The notes: generated by a model from the letters alone, not told the origin. Positions 11,226 through 22,967 are shown, numbered from the stretch's first letter. The stretch: DNA of 64,000 nt from Allodiplogaster sudhausi (GCA_945643635.1 CALZFC010000293.1:415001-479000), one strand, 5' to 3'. Numbers and translations: made by a program.

Positions 11226-12066
11226 TTCAGCAGGAGAGGAGACGAGAGCAGCAGTCGGAGACTGATGGGGAATCATCATTCTGGGCCCTTTTATACGGAA
11301 GGCATGAATTAGGAATATACTCCACGTTAGAAATATGCAGATTATTTTCTAGAATGTTCATTCTAACATCAGTTAATTTATTCGAACTCTTATTTCTGCC
11401 TGTTCGAAATCATTGAGAAAACAATGAAATGCTTAAATTATCATGAGATATATTTTTTTATTACGAAATATCACATCAAATTAATGTTGAAATAGATAAT
11501 GGAACAGAAAGGAACAGAGAAATTACGTAGTTTACAATACATTAAATGTTTACTCTTTATTGAGGAAAGTGCAGTCTTTCCTGTCAATGTTTCGTATAAA
11601 AGCGGTGAGTTGAAGGGTTCTTCATCAGTTTCCTGCTGTGTTCTGAGCCCTTTTATACGGAGGATTGGCATGTGAATTACGAATATTCCGCACTTAAGAA
11701 ATATGCAGAATATTTTCTAGAATGTTTTCAATAACATATGTAAGTTAATTTATTCGAACTCTTATTTCTTTCTTAACGTTCGTAATCATTGCGAAAGCAA
11801 TCAAAAGCTTAAATTAACATGAAAAAACTTTTTTGAATACATATTACGAAATAACATAAGAAATAGTGCATATTGTTGAAAATGATAATGGTAATAGAGA
11901 GGATCAGAGAAATTATGTACTTTTAATGTAAAATAAATATAAATGTGTACTATTTGCGTGGAAAAGTGCATTTTTCCCTGTCAATGCTTCGTATAAAAGA
12001 GCTGAGTTGTTATGTTCTCCATCAGTTTCCTCTTGCTGTGTTTCCTGTGCCTGCTCTCCTGCTGAA
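11226..12066. promoter_or_regulatory. Compound MSP promoter region with a ghost promoter pair
   Basis: This spacer is nearly twice as long as the two others and holds four TATA boxes: minus 11289-11295 (broken copy), plus 11595-11601, minus 11651-11657 and plus 11992-11998 (intact copy). The two inner ones retain MSP-type leader sequence (TTCATCAGTTTCCTGCTGTG, then CTGAGCCCTTTTATACGG) but no coding sequence. This is what remains if a plus gene and the next minus gene were removed together by deletion between adjacent pairs. Confidence 0.6.
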
Positions 12067-12666
12067 ATGGCCCAGTCCGTTCCCCCTGGCGACATCGCCA
12101 CTCAGCCCAACTCCAAGGTCGTCTTCAACGCGCCCTACGACGACAAGCACACCTACCACATCAAGGTGGTTACGTCATATCCATCTCCTTCACTTATTTT
12201 GAATTTAATTCTGGTTTTTAATTTTTTCAGCAACATCCCATTTCATCCCCCTCTCACATTATGAGTCGGCTGTATTTCCCTTTTTAAGGTAATTTTCACT
12301 TTCAGGTGATCAACAGCTCCGCCCGCCGCATTGGCTGGGCCTTCAAGACCACGAACATGATGCGTCTGGGAGTCGACCCCGCGAGCGGTGTCCTCGACCC
12401 CAAGGAGCCCGTCCTGGTCGCTGTCTCCTGCGACGCCTTCGCATACGGCCAGGTAAATTTTTTTCATAAATTTTTATATCTTACTTGATAAATCAAAAAT
12501 AAATAATAAACATACGAATTTATTTCAGGAGGACACGAACAACGACCGCATCACCATCGAGTGGACCAACACCCCGGACGGCGCCGCCAAGCAGTTCCGC
12601 CGCGAGTGGTTCCAGGGCGACGGCATGGTCCGCCGCAAGAACCTCCCCATCGAGTACAACCCTTGA
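12067..12666 (+). CDS. msp: Major sperm protein, intact copy (MSP-4)
   Basis: Exons 12067-12165, 12306-12452 and 12529-12666 join in phase to 127 codons and a TGA. All splice sites are canonical (TTTCAG acceptors). Compared with the consensus of the window it has one change, NMMRLG in place of NMKRLG, at a position usually Lys. It is the plus member of pair 2. A TATA box lies at 11992-11998, 69 bases upstream of the ATG. The role is as for the 2496-3127 copy: filament-forming sperm motility protein and secreted maturation signal. Confidence 0.95.
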
Positions 12667-13587
12667 AAAGGCTGCCCCTTTCAGCTATGCTCTGGATAAA
12701 GTCTAACTTCTTTTACGTATCAATGCATTAAACGATCCTGGGAATGTTTCGCTGAATGTTCTCATGGGGTACAGATATACGATGTTACTGAACCGATGGG
12801 AATGTTAAGATGAAAAAGAAGATATGAAGTATACCACTGGTAATTCCATGAAACATGGTAATTTTGATGCTTATTATAGTGGATAAAAGAGCAGAACATG
12901 AAGTGGTGTACACTTCAACATCCTCCTTTAAAGCAGCTCTTTTTATAAATGTTCAAAAAAAAAGAAAAGTTCTAATTTCGCTTATTATGTACTACTTTTC
13001 TCTGTTTGAAATGCGCTACACAATGTGTTGCATGCTTAAAATGGATTTGTGGTTAAAATAAGAATTTTCTTGTCAGCGTCAACATGTCTTGAGAAAACAA
13101 TGATACCAACGCATTTTGCAGTGTAGAATAAGTTACCATTGAAGAGTTTAACAGATGAACACTCACTCCCAAGTTGCCTTTCCCTCCAAGGTAAACAAGG
13201 TTTGTTTTGATTAGTATTCCCCTTAAAGGCTTTAAATTGCTTTTCAGGTTTTCTTGCAGGTGAGATCACATGTTAGCTTCACTTATTGAAATAAAAAAAA
13301 ATATTCAGGCGACAGAGATTGGATTTTCGCTGATTCTCACGGTCTTATCCAAACATCGAGAATACAATCTTACATAATTATATATGCGCATACCTTTAAC
13401 AGAAACAGCAAAACATTACAATTATCTTTTGGTTGTAATTCAAGCTTTTTTCCGCAGATATGTGATTATATTACATTGCGTATCACAGTAATATTTGCAC
13501 GATTGCATAGTAACCAACAACTGTACATTCGTAGAACTGCAGCTCATAGTCAGCATTTAACCCATGTCCTCTGTTCTTCCTTCTTTC

Positions 13588-15086
13588 TCAGCTGACGATG
13601 CAAAGTGAATTGAAGAGTGTTTGAGGATGAAGTTTTTGGGGAAAAAGTCCACGCAGAGCGATTCGATACTCGCGGCTGAAGTGTCCATCTTCACTCATTT
13701 TTACTTTCTATAAAAGATTTCAACGACCTTGTGGCGTAAAAGACGAACACGTTAACGCACAGAGAGGTGTTGACAAACATACCAGCGAATAGTCCGGAGA
13801 TAACCTAGACGAAGTATATAAATGTGACTACATAAATTTTTTTAAATTAAGGAAACAACAAAAAAATCAAAAGATTATAACTATTTTTTAAACTAAGAAA
13901 ACCAAAAAGAAGAGACTGACACCCCAAAGACTCTTTTGATCAATGAATGTAAAGGTGAGGATGCCAAGAACGAATGTTAAAGTCGATCCAGCGGCGACTG
14001 TGAAGGCGACAATTCGAAGAGAGCGGAAGATTCTCGTCATGCTTCGAACAAAATCTGGTCAAATTTTATCTGGTCATATTTTGTTCAATCAGAGCAGTTT
14101 TCAGAGCTCATACCGAGTTTTCTTAGTTTCTGCGCAACTAAGGCGTAGACGAGCAGAGTGAGGAGGTTAATTAAAAGGGAGCCGTAGACGAACATGTACT
14201 TGGCATAGAGACGGAATAGCTCGGGAATCGTGCATACAATCATCCTGAATACAGGGGAAGCTTTCAAGTATGTATCTTCACAAATCATACTATTATTTTT
14301 CATACAGTAAAAAAAGAGAAAAGAAAACGCACTCATCCTCCGATAGTTGACTCCAAGCGAAAAGAAGACAACTTGCACTGTAAAAGGCAAGCACTGCCAG
14401 TTGAATGCCAAAGTAGAATCGATTGCTCTTGTTTTTGTAACTAACAAAAAGAGAACTTTGATAAATGTGACATGATTCCCTTGTGAGATCTCTAACTAGT
14501 GTGGGAACGAGCAGCTTAGCAATCGGTCAATTGAAATAGAAAGCATTGCGAGAGATCCTCCAATCACACCAATAAGCGGAATGATCTGAAAAGCGTAAAA
14601 ACTAGTTAATTAGTTAGCTAAACGAATTAGTAAATTATTTCACTGTTTATTAATGTTCATCTGAGATTGACTGACTTGTAACTTGAAACAGTCCAAGGCA
14701 GGAACAACGCGAACGCCGGTGAAGAAGTTATAGAGCATCGGGATGTGGCTAAGAAGATGGATGCCATCCAGTCCAGAACAAATGGCGATAAGGATGTTGC
14801 AGGGCGCGTGCAGGGATCTGAACGAAGGGCAGTCTACTTTAAACAGTCAATCAAAATTTCTTTTTTTTTAAATTGCAAATATTAATTAGAGACGCTTTTT
14901 GACATGAATATTTTGAAAATCATACTTATTTCTGACGGTAACGACGACTATGAGCGAGTTCCCAAAGAAGCCGACGAGAACGAACAGAATGTAGATGGAC
15001 ATTGAGAAGTTGAGCAAGACAAAGAGGTCCATGCAAGGAGGAACTGAATTGGTAGACCGGATAGTGGATGATGCAATCGAATTCAT
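13588..15086 (-). CDS. SRSX-type chemoreceptor, intact (7TM GPCR)
   Basis: Eight exons (14926-15086, 14676-14817, 14509-14585, 14333-14440, 14114-14244, 13921-14054, 13728-13804, 13588-13675) join without a phase error to 305 codons, the usual length for nematode chemoreceptors. TM1 contains GFFGNSLIVVV. TM3 is followed by SIDRLL (the DRY-equivalent). TM5 to TM7 are hydrophobic, and the tail begins SREYRIALRG. Two introns use GTCAGT donors. SRSX receptors act in chemosensory neurons. Family assignment is from motif memory and not from a search. It lies about 0.9 kb downstream of MSP-4 on the opposite strand, as in unit 1. Confidence 0.75.
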
Positions 15087-16367
15087 TTATGTCTATGTGA
15101 TTACTGCATACATATCGAAAAAAAAGACGGATACTATGTATATAATTCGACAAATCTTCTTGACGATACTATGCGTATGTAAGTTGTGTATTTGAATAGT
15201 GGAACGTATGTATTTTGATAGACATGGATATGAAACGGCGTGTCCAGCTAAATCAAAGGGAATACCTTAACAGAAAGATAAATAAAAAAGGCATTCCTTT
15301 CTGCTGAACGTTCATGCTTTTCTGGTATGAAAGCTCTTTTGATATCTACATAGCTATGTACGAAAAAATCTACTTCCTTCTTCTCTGTCAATGCAAACAG
15401 ATCGTTAGACAAGCATACATATGTACATCAAAGTTCTTATTGACGATACTTTATGCAGCTACTCTCTGTGTCAGTCCAATTAGAATCGGCATATGAAATT
15501 GAATTCAAAAAAATTTTTTCATAAGGAACAAATTATTTCTTAAGCGATAATCGTCCAACTACTGACAAAATGAATGAATGGCAAAAACGTTCAGAGGAAT
15601 ACACGTTATTGAGATTGGACTACTTATCCAGTAGTAAAATAAATTCAAAGTTTTTATTTTCGTCATCCAAAAGTAGGGCAAACTGATTCTTGGTTTACTC
15701 GACGAACTAAGCAGTTGCTCTTTTCATTATTGTTCAAAATATTGCAACCAATATTCATGCTTATTATATAATCTACATATGTTGATTGTACCTCAATTGA
15801 ATAGCACATTTACATGTTTTAACATATGAAAAGACACTGTGACCTTTATCCTAGGCGCATATTTAAAATGCACAAAAGCATAGATAGCATTTGTAATGGT
15901 AAAAGGATTTTTTTTGTTTATTTCAAAACTATACAGAGCACAGCATCTTGTTCACATTGCAGTTTTCAATATCATTCGTTGTAAGTTATTTGGTGGTAAA
16001 TTCAACTCCTTTGTTTATGATGATTAAACTACTTGTTATATCCACAATAACGAACAAAGTATGACTGAGCAGTGTTTTCTCTCTCTCTCTGTCAAATTTT
16101 AAGAAGACTGTATGAATGAATATCACCAACGAGACTTTGTTTTGATTTACTCGAGCATGTGAAAAATTCACTATTTACAAAACCACATATTATAGCTAGA
16201 CACATATGTATGTAGTCTGCAGATGTATTCAAAACCAGTGCATCTTGCTGGAGGATACTTTCACAACTCTGATATTATGTTCATAAACCATATTATAAGG
16301 GTTTTGCATTTCTTTCCTATCAAACATCTGGCTTCACGGATCTGTCTACGTCATTCGTACTCGTACT

Positions 16368-16375
16368 CCCCCTCC

Positions 16376-16420
<45 letters not shown>

Positions 16421-16540
16421 CTTATCTCTCTCTGTCTCTCTCGCTGTCTCTGCTGTTATGACCCTTTGGTCATTCTATCGGCAGAATCAAATCGATCGTC
16501 AGACTGTCTCTGCTAACGGCAAGGAGTTGTTGGAAGCGAC

Positions 16541-16586
<46 letters not shown>

Positions 16587-16680
16587 GGAGAGAGAGAAAA
16601 ACTGAGAGAGAGAGGGAAAGTAAGATAGAGAGATAGACATAGAGCGAGATGGAGAAAGGGCGAATGAGAGAAAGAAGCTG
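16368..16680. repeat. CT-core-GA block, copy 2
   Basis: A (CT)n tract at about 16,370-16,450 is followed by the common core with CCCTTTGGTCATTC and AGACTGTCTCTGCTAACGGC, then a (GA)n tract at about 16,541-16,675. The region 15,100-16,360 before it is AT-rich with no supported gene and matches 23,300-24,170 in part. Confidence 0.8.
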
Positions 16681-17727
16681 TCCGCTTGCTTTACCCGTCT
16701 TTTATTGTGATATCTGGATCTCATACGCTCATCCCCTATAGCAAGCAGTTCATTGCTTTGCATTCCTTGGAAATACCTTTCTTGTTTTATGTCCATCTCT
16801 CTGTTCCACTTTTCAAGGCCCTTTCAACATTTGAACAAACTGAAACTATGTTTTCTTTTATTCCCTCCAAATGTTTTCATATGTTTCCAAGAACAAGTCG
16901 TGTGTGAGGCGTGTTTCACCATCTAATGAATCTTCTAATATTGAGACCGTGCAATTCCAGTTTCGTTGCTGCTCTCGTACATAGAGCGCGACGATTCCCG
17001 CATACAATGGGAAGGTGCATTAAAGGAATCCCCATAAAACACTATCTCCAACACGAGACTATCGAATTGTTCTTCCGGAAACGAGGCTCGTTTGTTCTTT
17101 AAGATTATTTTCTTTAATACAAATTAAAAGCCGATTTTAGAGCAACCATACACAATGCCTCACGTACATACATGTAACTAAATGACGTTTCTCTCTCTCT
17201 CTATCTCTATACAACAATGCAATCACACTTCAAAAAGACAAACTTGACAATGAATCCTTCTCCCTACTCTCTAAGCCACGCCCATTACTCTCTTCCTCTA
17301 TACTCTCTCACTTCCGTATCCGAAGCTCCACCTATTACATAATGTCAAAGATCACAAAAGTCCGCGATTGAGCGAACACACTACTTTGTCTACTTGAAAT
17401 GAAGCTTCATGATTTTATGGATGCTCGCTAGGAATGTTTAAGTGTACATACAGACATTTCACCATTTCAAACGTTTTCCAGTTCAATAATTTTACATCAA
17501 CATGCAACTCTCAAATATTTTAAAAATATATTTATTCCAGTGAGTCATGGACATATTTTACACGAATATTATAAAATATGATATTTCACAGTTTTGTAGG
17601 TAACACAACAGGTTTGACAAAAAACCAGTTCAATCTTTCCATCTTGCTGTTGGGCATTTAAATTTGCCCGTACTAGGCATATGTAAATGTATAATAAGGG
17701 TTCGGGGAAATTTGAGACAAATTATAG

Positions 17728-17776
17728 ATGTCGCAGAGCCACGATTTGAAGAAGGAGCTACCTCATCGTCAAGGCA
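17728..17776 (+). pseudogene. Extra copy of exon 1 of the Lys-rich gene
   Basis: TATAGATGTCGCAGAG followed by a short Lys/Glu-type open stretch (HDLKKELPHRQG) repeats the start of the genes at 9186 and 18002. It stands alone about 270 bases upstream of the unit-2 copy. It looks like a local duplication of the first exon. Confidence 0.35.
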
Positions 17777-18001
17777 AGATTTTTTTTTATTTAAGAACAT
17801 TTTCTATTTATAAACATATCTAATGGATTATAGAGAAGGAGTAATAGTTACGTAATATTATATTAGAGATAGATAAAGTCAGTAGAGAGAAACACAGTTC
17901 TACTATTCAAAATATTGATGACATATATAAAGGTTCAGTGAGCCTTTAACCTGAGATAATTTGATTTTTGTATTATAATATTACTTACTCTTTCATTATA
18001 G

Positions 18002-18690
18002 ATGTCGCAGAGCGATGAGTTGAAGAATAAGAAGGAGACGAAGAGAAAGGGGGAAGCCATCGACAACAATGTTATATATTATACTTTCAATTAAATTCGT
18101 TTAAAAACTTAAACTTTTTATAGGAGGTATCCGGGGAATAATTAACCTAAGTTTTTATCTATATGAACATATTCATCTTGGCGTAAAACATGTCACCAGA
18201 AAATTTGAGCGATTTTCTTCCATTACATACTGAGAAATAGTAACGTGAAAACTGGCGGGTAGAGCATTAGCTACGATAGGTCGGAGCCACCCTCCTATTT
18301 CACATGCTCTCTCAACCAGGCAACTTTATGAGCGCGCGCATTCAAACGCGTTCTCTAGCGCTACTGTAGAAAGATACTTCCTTTAAGGTTCAGAAGAAAC
18401 TGAAGAAGGCAGAAGAGATAAAAAAAGAGGAATTCTGGCTTCGTCCAGAATGCTGTCGTCATGATGCACCATGTCGTCGTCTGCGATATACAGTCAAGGT
18501 CTGATTTCATTTATTATTTTATGTAAAATTTATTTTTTAAGATGCCTGTTGGGACAACCTTTCTAGAGGTGTTCATAGTTGAGTAACCAGTGTAATTCGT
18601 CTTTTAACAATAATCAGAATCATGATTTGTCCGGTTACTATCCGGTGAATTGCTGTGCTCTACCCGATCAGAAGAAAAAGGAGTTGGATG
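18002..18690 (+). pseudogene. Putative Lys-rich gene, unit 2, interrupted
   Basis: This paralogue of 9186-9663 has exon 1 (18002 onward) and exon 2 (about 18387-18500) open and similar at the protein level. A 269-bp MITE (18118-18386) lies in the intron exactly at the acceptor. The third stretch has an inserted base and an in-frame TAA where unit 1 is open, so the copy is probably dead. Confidence 0.35.
18118..18386. mobile_element. TTAA MITE, family B, with empty site in paralogue
   Basis: The left end is TTATAGGAGGTATC and the right end is GATACTTCCTTTAA, an inverted repeat. The paralogous sequence near 9311 has a single TTTTTAAGGTTCAG where this copy has the element between TTTTTA and TTTAAGG. 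It is therefore an insertion at TTAA. No coding capacity. The right end recreates the CTTTAAG splice acceptor of the host exon. Confidence 0.85.
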
Positions 18691-18943
18691 GAAGGAAATT
18701 GATTTCTTGTGGGAATTTCTCATTTTATGAGGTTGTTTAGTATCATACATAGCTGATACTTGTACAATTACGCATTGTCTTTTGTTTAAGAAATATTATT
18801 TATGCCTTAGGCTCTGCGGATATACAAAATATTTATGTACACATTTCTTTAACTCATTCATCACCTAGTAACCATTAAATTATAAAGTCATTGGAAAATG
18901 TGATACGTGATTGAACTGTAAATACATCTCAAATGTTGGAAGA

Positions 18944-19400
18944 TTAAAGGAAGTATCCGACGAAAGAAAACCGTATCTGATAGAATTACGTTTCAAACTG
19001 TGCAAAACTCTCAACTAGATGAGCCTTTTTAGCGGCCGCTACAAAATTTCAAATTTCAAACGTATGTGTATCTAACCTCTCTCTACTTCTTTCATTGTCT
19101 CGTTTTTCTCTAACGTCTGTATCTCTCATCCCTTGGTGAAAATGGGGTGCTAAGGGGGCAAGACGGGCAGAGACTGCCTCTTCTTCCCACCCGTTGGCAC
19201 TCCTTGCTTGGTGTTGAGCATACACCGGGTGCATCGACAGAGACGTTTTCTACCGTATTCCAAAAGACAAATGAAAAAAATTTCTGGCTAAATACTGACT
19301 TTCGTAAAGCGGGACCACCTCTATTCGATCTTTTAGGCCAGACTTGATCAAATGGGAATATAAAAGAAGAAATTATTTTTTCGTCGGATACTTCCTTTAA
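18944..19400. mobile_element. TTAA MITE, family B, 457 bp
   Basis: The left end TTAAAGGAAGTATCCGACGA is matched by the inverse at the right end (TCGTCGGATACTTCCTTTAA), at least 20 bp without mismatch. It is flanked by TTAA. The element is bracketed by two imperfect direct copies of a 70-bp flank (18,874-18,943 and about 19,397-19,470), so the site lies at a tandem duplication. It has no open frame of note. Confidence 0.85.
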
Positions 19401-19552
19401 ATTATAAAATGTCAATGGAAAATGTAATACGTGATTGAACTATAAATACATTTGAGATGTTGAAAGATCTATATGTACACTTATACATTCTTCACCGAGC
19501 ATCCAGAAAATTAACAGCGTAGGGTGTTGGTGCTGTCTTTGATGGGTGAACT

Positions 19553-19645
19553 TTAAAGGAGCAGTTCACTGAATATATAACATATGGTTTTATGGACGTG
19601 GATCTATTAGCATCAGTCTAAAACATACAACATTTCTGGTACATA
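19553..19645. mobile_element. TTAA MITE, family A, left end only
   Basis: TTAAAGGAGCAGTTCACTGA, followed by ACATATGGTTTTATGGACG, matches the left part of the 20,428 and 30,791 elements. No matching right end follows before sequence similarity is lost, so it appears truncated. Confidence 0.65.
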
Positions 19646-20427
19646 TATTAATTATATTAATTATATTAATATAAATAATTTCAATTGATTTTTCAGTGCT
19701 CATGGCGCATTTCACGTAGTTTTCTGTACAAACTAGACTAATTCGATGCAGATAAATACGTTGGTAACATTAGTTTCTCAATGAAAGTAGACGCTGACGA
19801 GAAATTTCATGTTTTAGAAACGAAATTATTTGAAATATGCAGCGCAATTGCGTTGCACTAAATAAATTGATTCTTAATTACTTGGATACCTTTCTTCATT
19901 CATCAATACTAGATTAACATCTCTACGCAATATTAATTTAGAAATCTAACCTCGTCTTCCTATTACATCTTATTCTACTTTTGAGAATTTTGAGAGTTTT
20001 GAGTTTGAAGAGTGTAAAACTTCGAACCATTTCATATATCTCCTTTACTATTTGATTTTGCTGCTACTAACTTATTTTGTGCGGCTACAATTTATTTTTT
20101 TCTTTCAGTGTGCAATAAATAATTTTATTTATGTACTACATTGTTGGAGATCTACATGTAGAAAATTGATGACGAAAAATTGAGAACATAAATTTCTTGG
20201 ACGTCGTGAAAAGGCAAAGAAAAATAGGCAGAATTCGACAGTGTTCACGGAATAAGCACGGTAGTCAGCAAAGCCATCAAATTGGTGATCAAAGCAATTC
20301 CGTAGTTGTTCTTGTCTCTCTCTCTCTCTCTGTCTCTCTGTACTTAAATATCTCTAGAGATCTGCAGAAGTCTCTGCAACATGGCCTGAGAGATAGTTCG
20401 TTTGACTTGGACTAGAAAAATTCAAAG

Positions 20428-20696
20428 TTAAAGGAGCAGTACACTGAATATTAACATATGGTTTTATGAATGTGAATCTATTCGTATGTGTCTAAAACGT
20501 ACTTATAGAAAGTTTGCACCATTTTTGTCTACTTGCTACAAAGTTAAGAGCACGCAAAATATGACTGGGCCAAAATTTTCTACTGTAGCTGTTAGCCACC
20601 CTCCAATTTCACACGCTCTCTAACCAGCAGAAGGGCCAAATATTTGAGGGCGCCTTATATGCTACTGTAGAATATTTCGGTGCATGGTTCCTTTAA
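20428..20696. mobile_element. TTAA MITE, family A, with empty site in paralogue
   Basis: The left end is TTAAAGGAGCAGTACACTGA and the right end is CGGTGCATGGTTCCTTTAA, inverted with a few mismatches. At the orthologous place in unit 2 (about 10,133) the sequence reads AAGTTAAGATTTCAAC with no insert. This gives a clean TTAA duplication of piggyBac/MITE type. It has no coding capacity. Confidence 0.88.
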
Positions 20697-21297
20697 GATT
20701 TCAACAGAGCTCCTAGACTTAAAATTCGAGTGAAAAAATTCCGAAAATTTTTTTTCGCTGAAATTCACCGTTGGTGGGTTTTCGGCACGGGGAAAACGAG
20801 GGTGTCATATTGATTTCATCCTCTGGCTTCACAAAATCACCGTCGCAAACTTGCCACACTTACCATGAAAATAGCGTAATGATAAGAAATAAAAATGATA
20901 TTCGTATTCCGCGTTCCGAAAACCCCTTCTTGATGAATTGGAGGAAAAAAAAAATTTTTCGAAAAAAAAGTTCGACCTCTGGGGTGGGAATAGTACAATA
21001 GTACCTGATGACCCTTCCTGCATGTTATGCTCTCCACGATCTCTTTCTCGAGCCAATTCGCTTCTTCACCTGGGACAAACCTCGCATTTTTCTTTACTCT
21101 CCGCTTATCAAGGATTTTAACCAATATTCAGTGATCAAGTTGATATCTCCCAAACCATGAGATGTCACCAGAGGATATCGAACGATAAAAGATAGGCTGC
21201 AGAATTCAAATATCAAAACATCAGATCCAAAGTACAGAGGACTTTATGCAAAGTTAAGTGGTAGCAGCAGCAGATCCAGCAGACGGCGATTGCCACT

Positions 21298-21897
21298 TCA
21301 AGGGTTGTACTCGATGGGGAGGTTCTTGCGGCGGACCATGCCGTCGCCCTGGAACCACTCGCGGCGGAACTGCTTGGCGGCGCCGTCCGGGGTGTTGGTC
21401 CACTCGATGGTGATGCGGTCGTTGTTGGTGTCCTCCTGAAATTAATTCATATCTTTATAATATTTTTTTTATTTATCTAGTAAGATATAAAATATATAAA
21501 AAAAATATTACCTGGCCGTAGGCGAAAGCGTCGCAGGAGACAGCGACCAGGACGGGCTCCTTGGGGTCGAGGACACCGCTCGCGGAGTCGACTCCCAGAC
21601 GCTTCATGTTCGTGGTCTTGAAGGCTCAGCCAATGCGGCGAGCGGAGCTGTTGATCACCTGAAGGGAAAAAATATTGATAACTAAGTAAATACAACCAAT
21701 TCCTAATGCGACTGGTTAATTAAATTAATAATTGCTCGAGAAATGAAAGGTAAATTTAAATTCAAAATTGAGGAGGGCGTGGGATATGAAGTATCCACCT
21801 TGATGTGGTAGGGGTGCTTGTCGTCGTAGGGCGCGTTGAAGACGACCTTGGAGTTGGGCTGAGTGGCGATGTCGCCAGGGGGAACGGACTGGGCCAT
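21298..21897 (-). pseudogene. msp: Major sperm protein pseudogene (W44 to stop)
   Basis: Exons 21799-21897, 21512-21658 and 21298-21435 have intact splice sites. Codon 44 (Trp in RRIGWAF) is TGA. VDPASG reads VDSASG, and HTYHIK reads HPYHIK. The 5' leader has lost one T before the ATG. The gene is the minus member of pair 3, with a TATA box at 21960-21966. Confidence 0.92.
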
Positions 21898-22375
21898 TCA
21901 GCAGGAGAGGAGACGAGAGCAGCAGTCGGAGACTGATGGGGAATCGTGATGCTGGGCCCTTTTATACGGAGTTTTCGCATGTGAATTACTAGTATTCCGC
22001 ACTTTAGAAATATGCAGATTATTTTCTAGAATTTTCTCAATAACATAAGTTAATTTATTTGAACTCTTATTTGTTTCTGAACGTTCGAAATAATTGCGAA
22101 AACAATCAAACGCTTAAATTAACATGAGATATCTTTTTTAAATACATATTACTAAATAACATAAGAAATAGTGCAGGAATATTGTTGAAAATGATAATGG
22201 TAATAGAGAGGATCAGAGAAATTATGTACTTTTAATGTAAAATAAATATGACAAACGTGTACTATTTGCGTGGAAAAGTGCATTTTTCCCTGTCAATGTT
22301 TCGTATAAAAGAGCTGAGTTGAAGGGTTTTCCATCCGTTTCCTGCTGTGCTTCCTGTGCCTGCTCTCCTGCTGAA
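21898..22375. promoter_or_regulatory. Bidirectional MSP promoter region, pair 3
   Basis: The spacer is 478 bases with TATA boxes at 21960-21966 (minus) and 22304-22310 (plus), each about 65-72 bases from its ATG. Much of it is shared with the 11,660-12,066 half of the pair-2 spacer. Confidence 0.6.
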
Positions 22376-22967
22376 ATGGCACAGTCCGTTCCCCCTGGCG
22401 ACATCGCCACTCAGCCCAACTCCAAGGTCGTCTTCAACGCGCCCTACGACGACAAGCATACCTACCACATCAAGGTGGTTATTTCATACCCCCGTCCCTC
22501 TCCAATTTTAAAATTAACCCCTTTTCATTTTACGAGCAACATTTAATTTCATCCCGCAGTCACAGTAGGAGTCGGTTGTAATTACTTTTTGTTATTTTAT
22601 TTTCACTTTCAGGTGATCAACAGCTCCGCTCGCCGCATTGGCTGGGCCTTCTAGACCACGAACATGAAGCGTCTGGGAGTCGACCCCGCGAGCGGTGTCC
22701 TCGACCCCAAGGAGCCCGTCCTGGTCGCTGTCTCCTGCGACGCCTTCGCTTATGGCCAGGTTATAAAAATAGCATGCGGATTCGAAAATACAATAAAAAA
22801 GAGCAAAAGAAAATGCAATATTTTTTCAGGAGGACACGAACAACGACCGCATCACCATCGAGTGGACCAACACCCCGGACGGCGCCGCCAAGCAGTTCCG
22901 CCGCGAGTGGTTCCAGGGCGACGGCATGGTCCGCCGCAAGAACCTCCCCATCGAGTACAACCCTTGA
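22376..22967 (+). pseudogene. msp: Major sperm protein pseudogene (K47 to stop)
   Basis: Exons 22376-22474, 22613-22759 and 22830-22967 have usable splice sites and otherwise near-perfect MSP sequence. Codon 47 (Lys in WAFKTTN) is TAG, formed by AAG to TAG, which also makes the string TTCTAGACC. The gene is the plus member of pair 3. It is otherwise the least degraded of the four broken copies, so the change may be recent. Confidence 0.92.
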
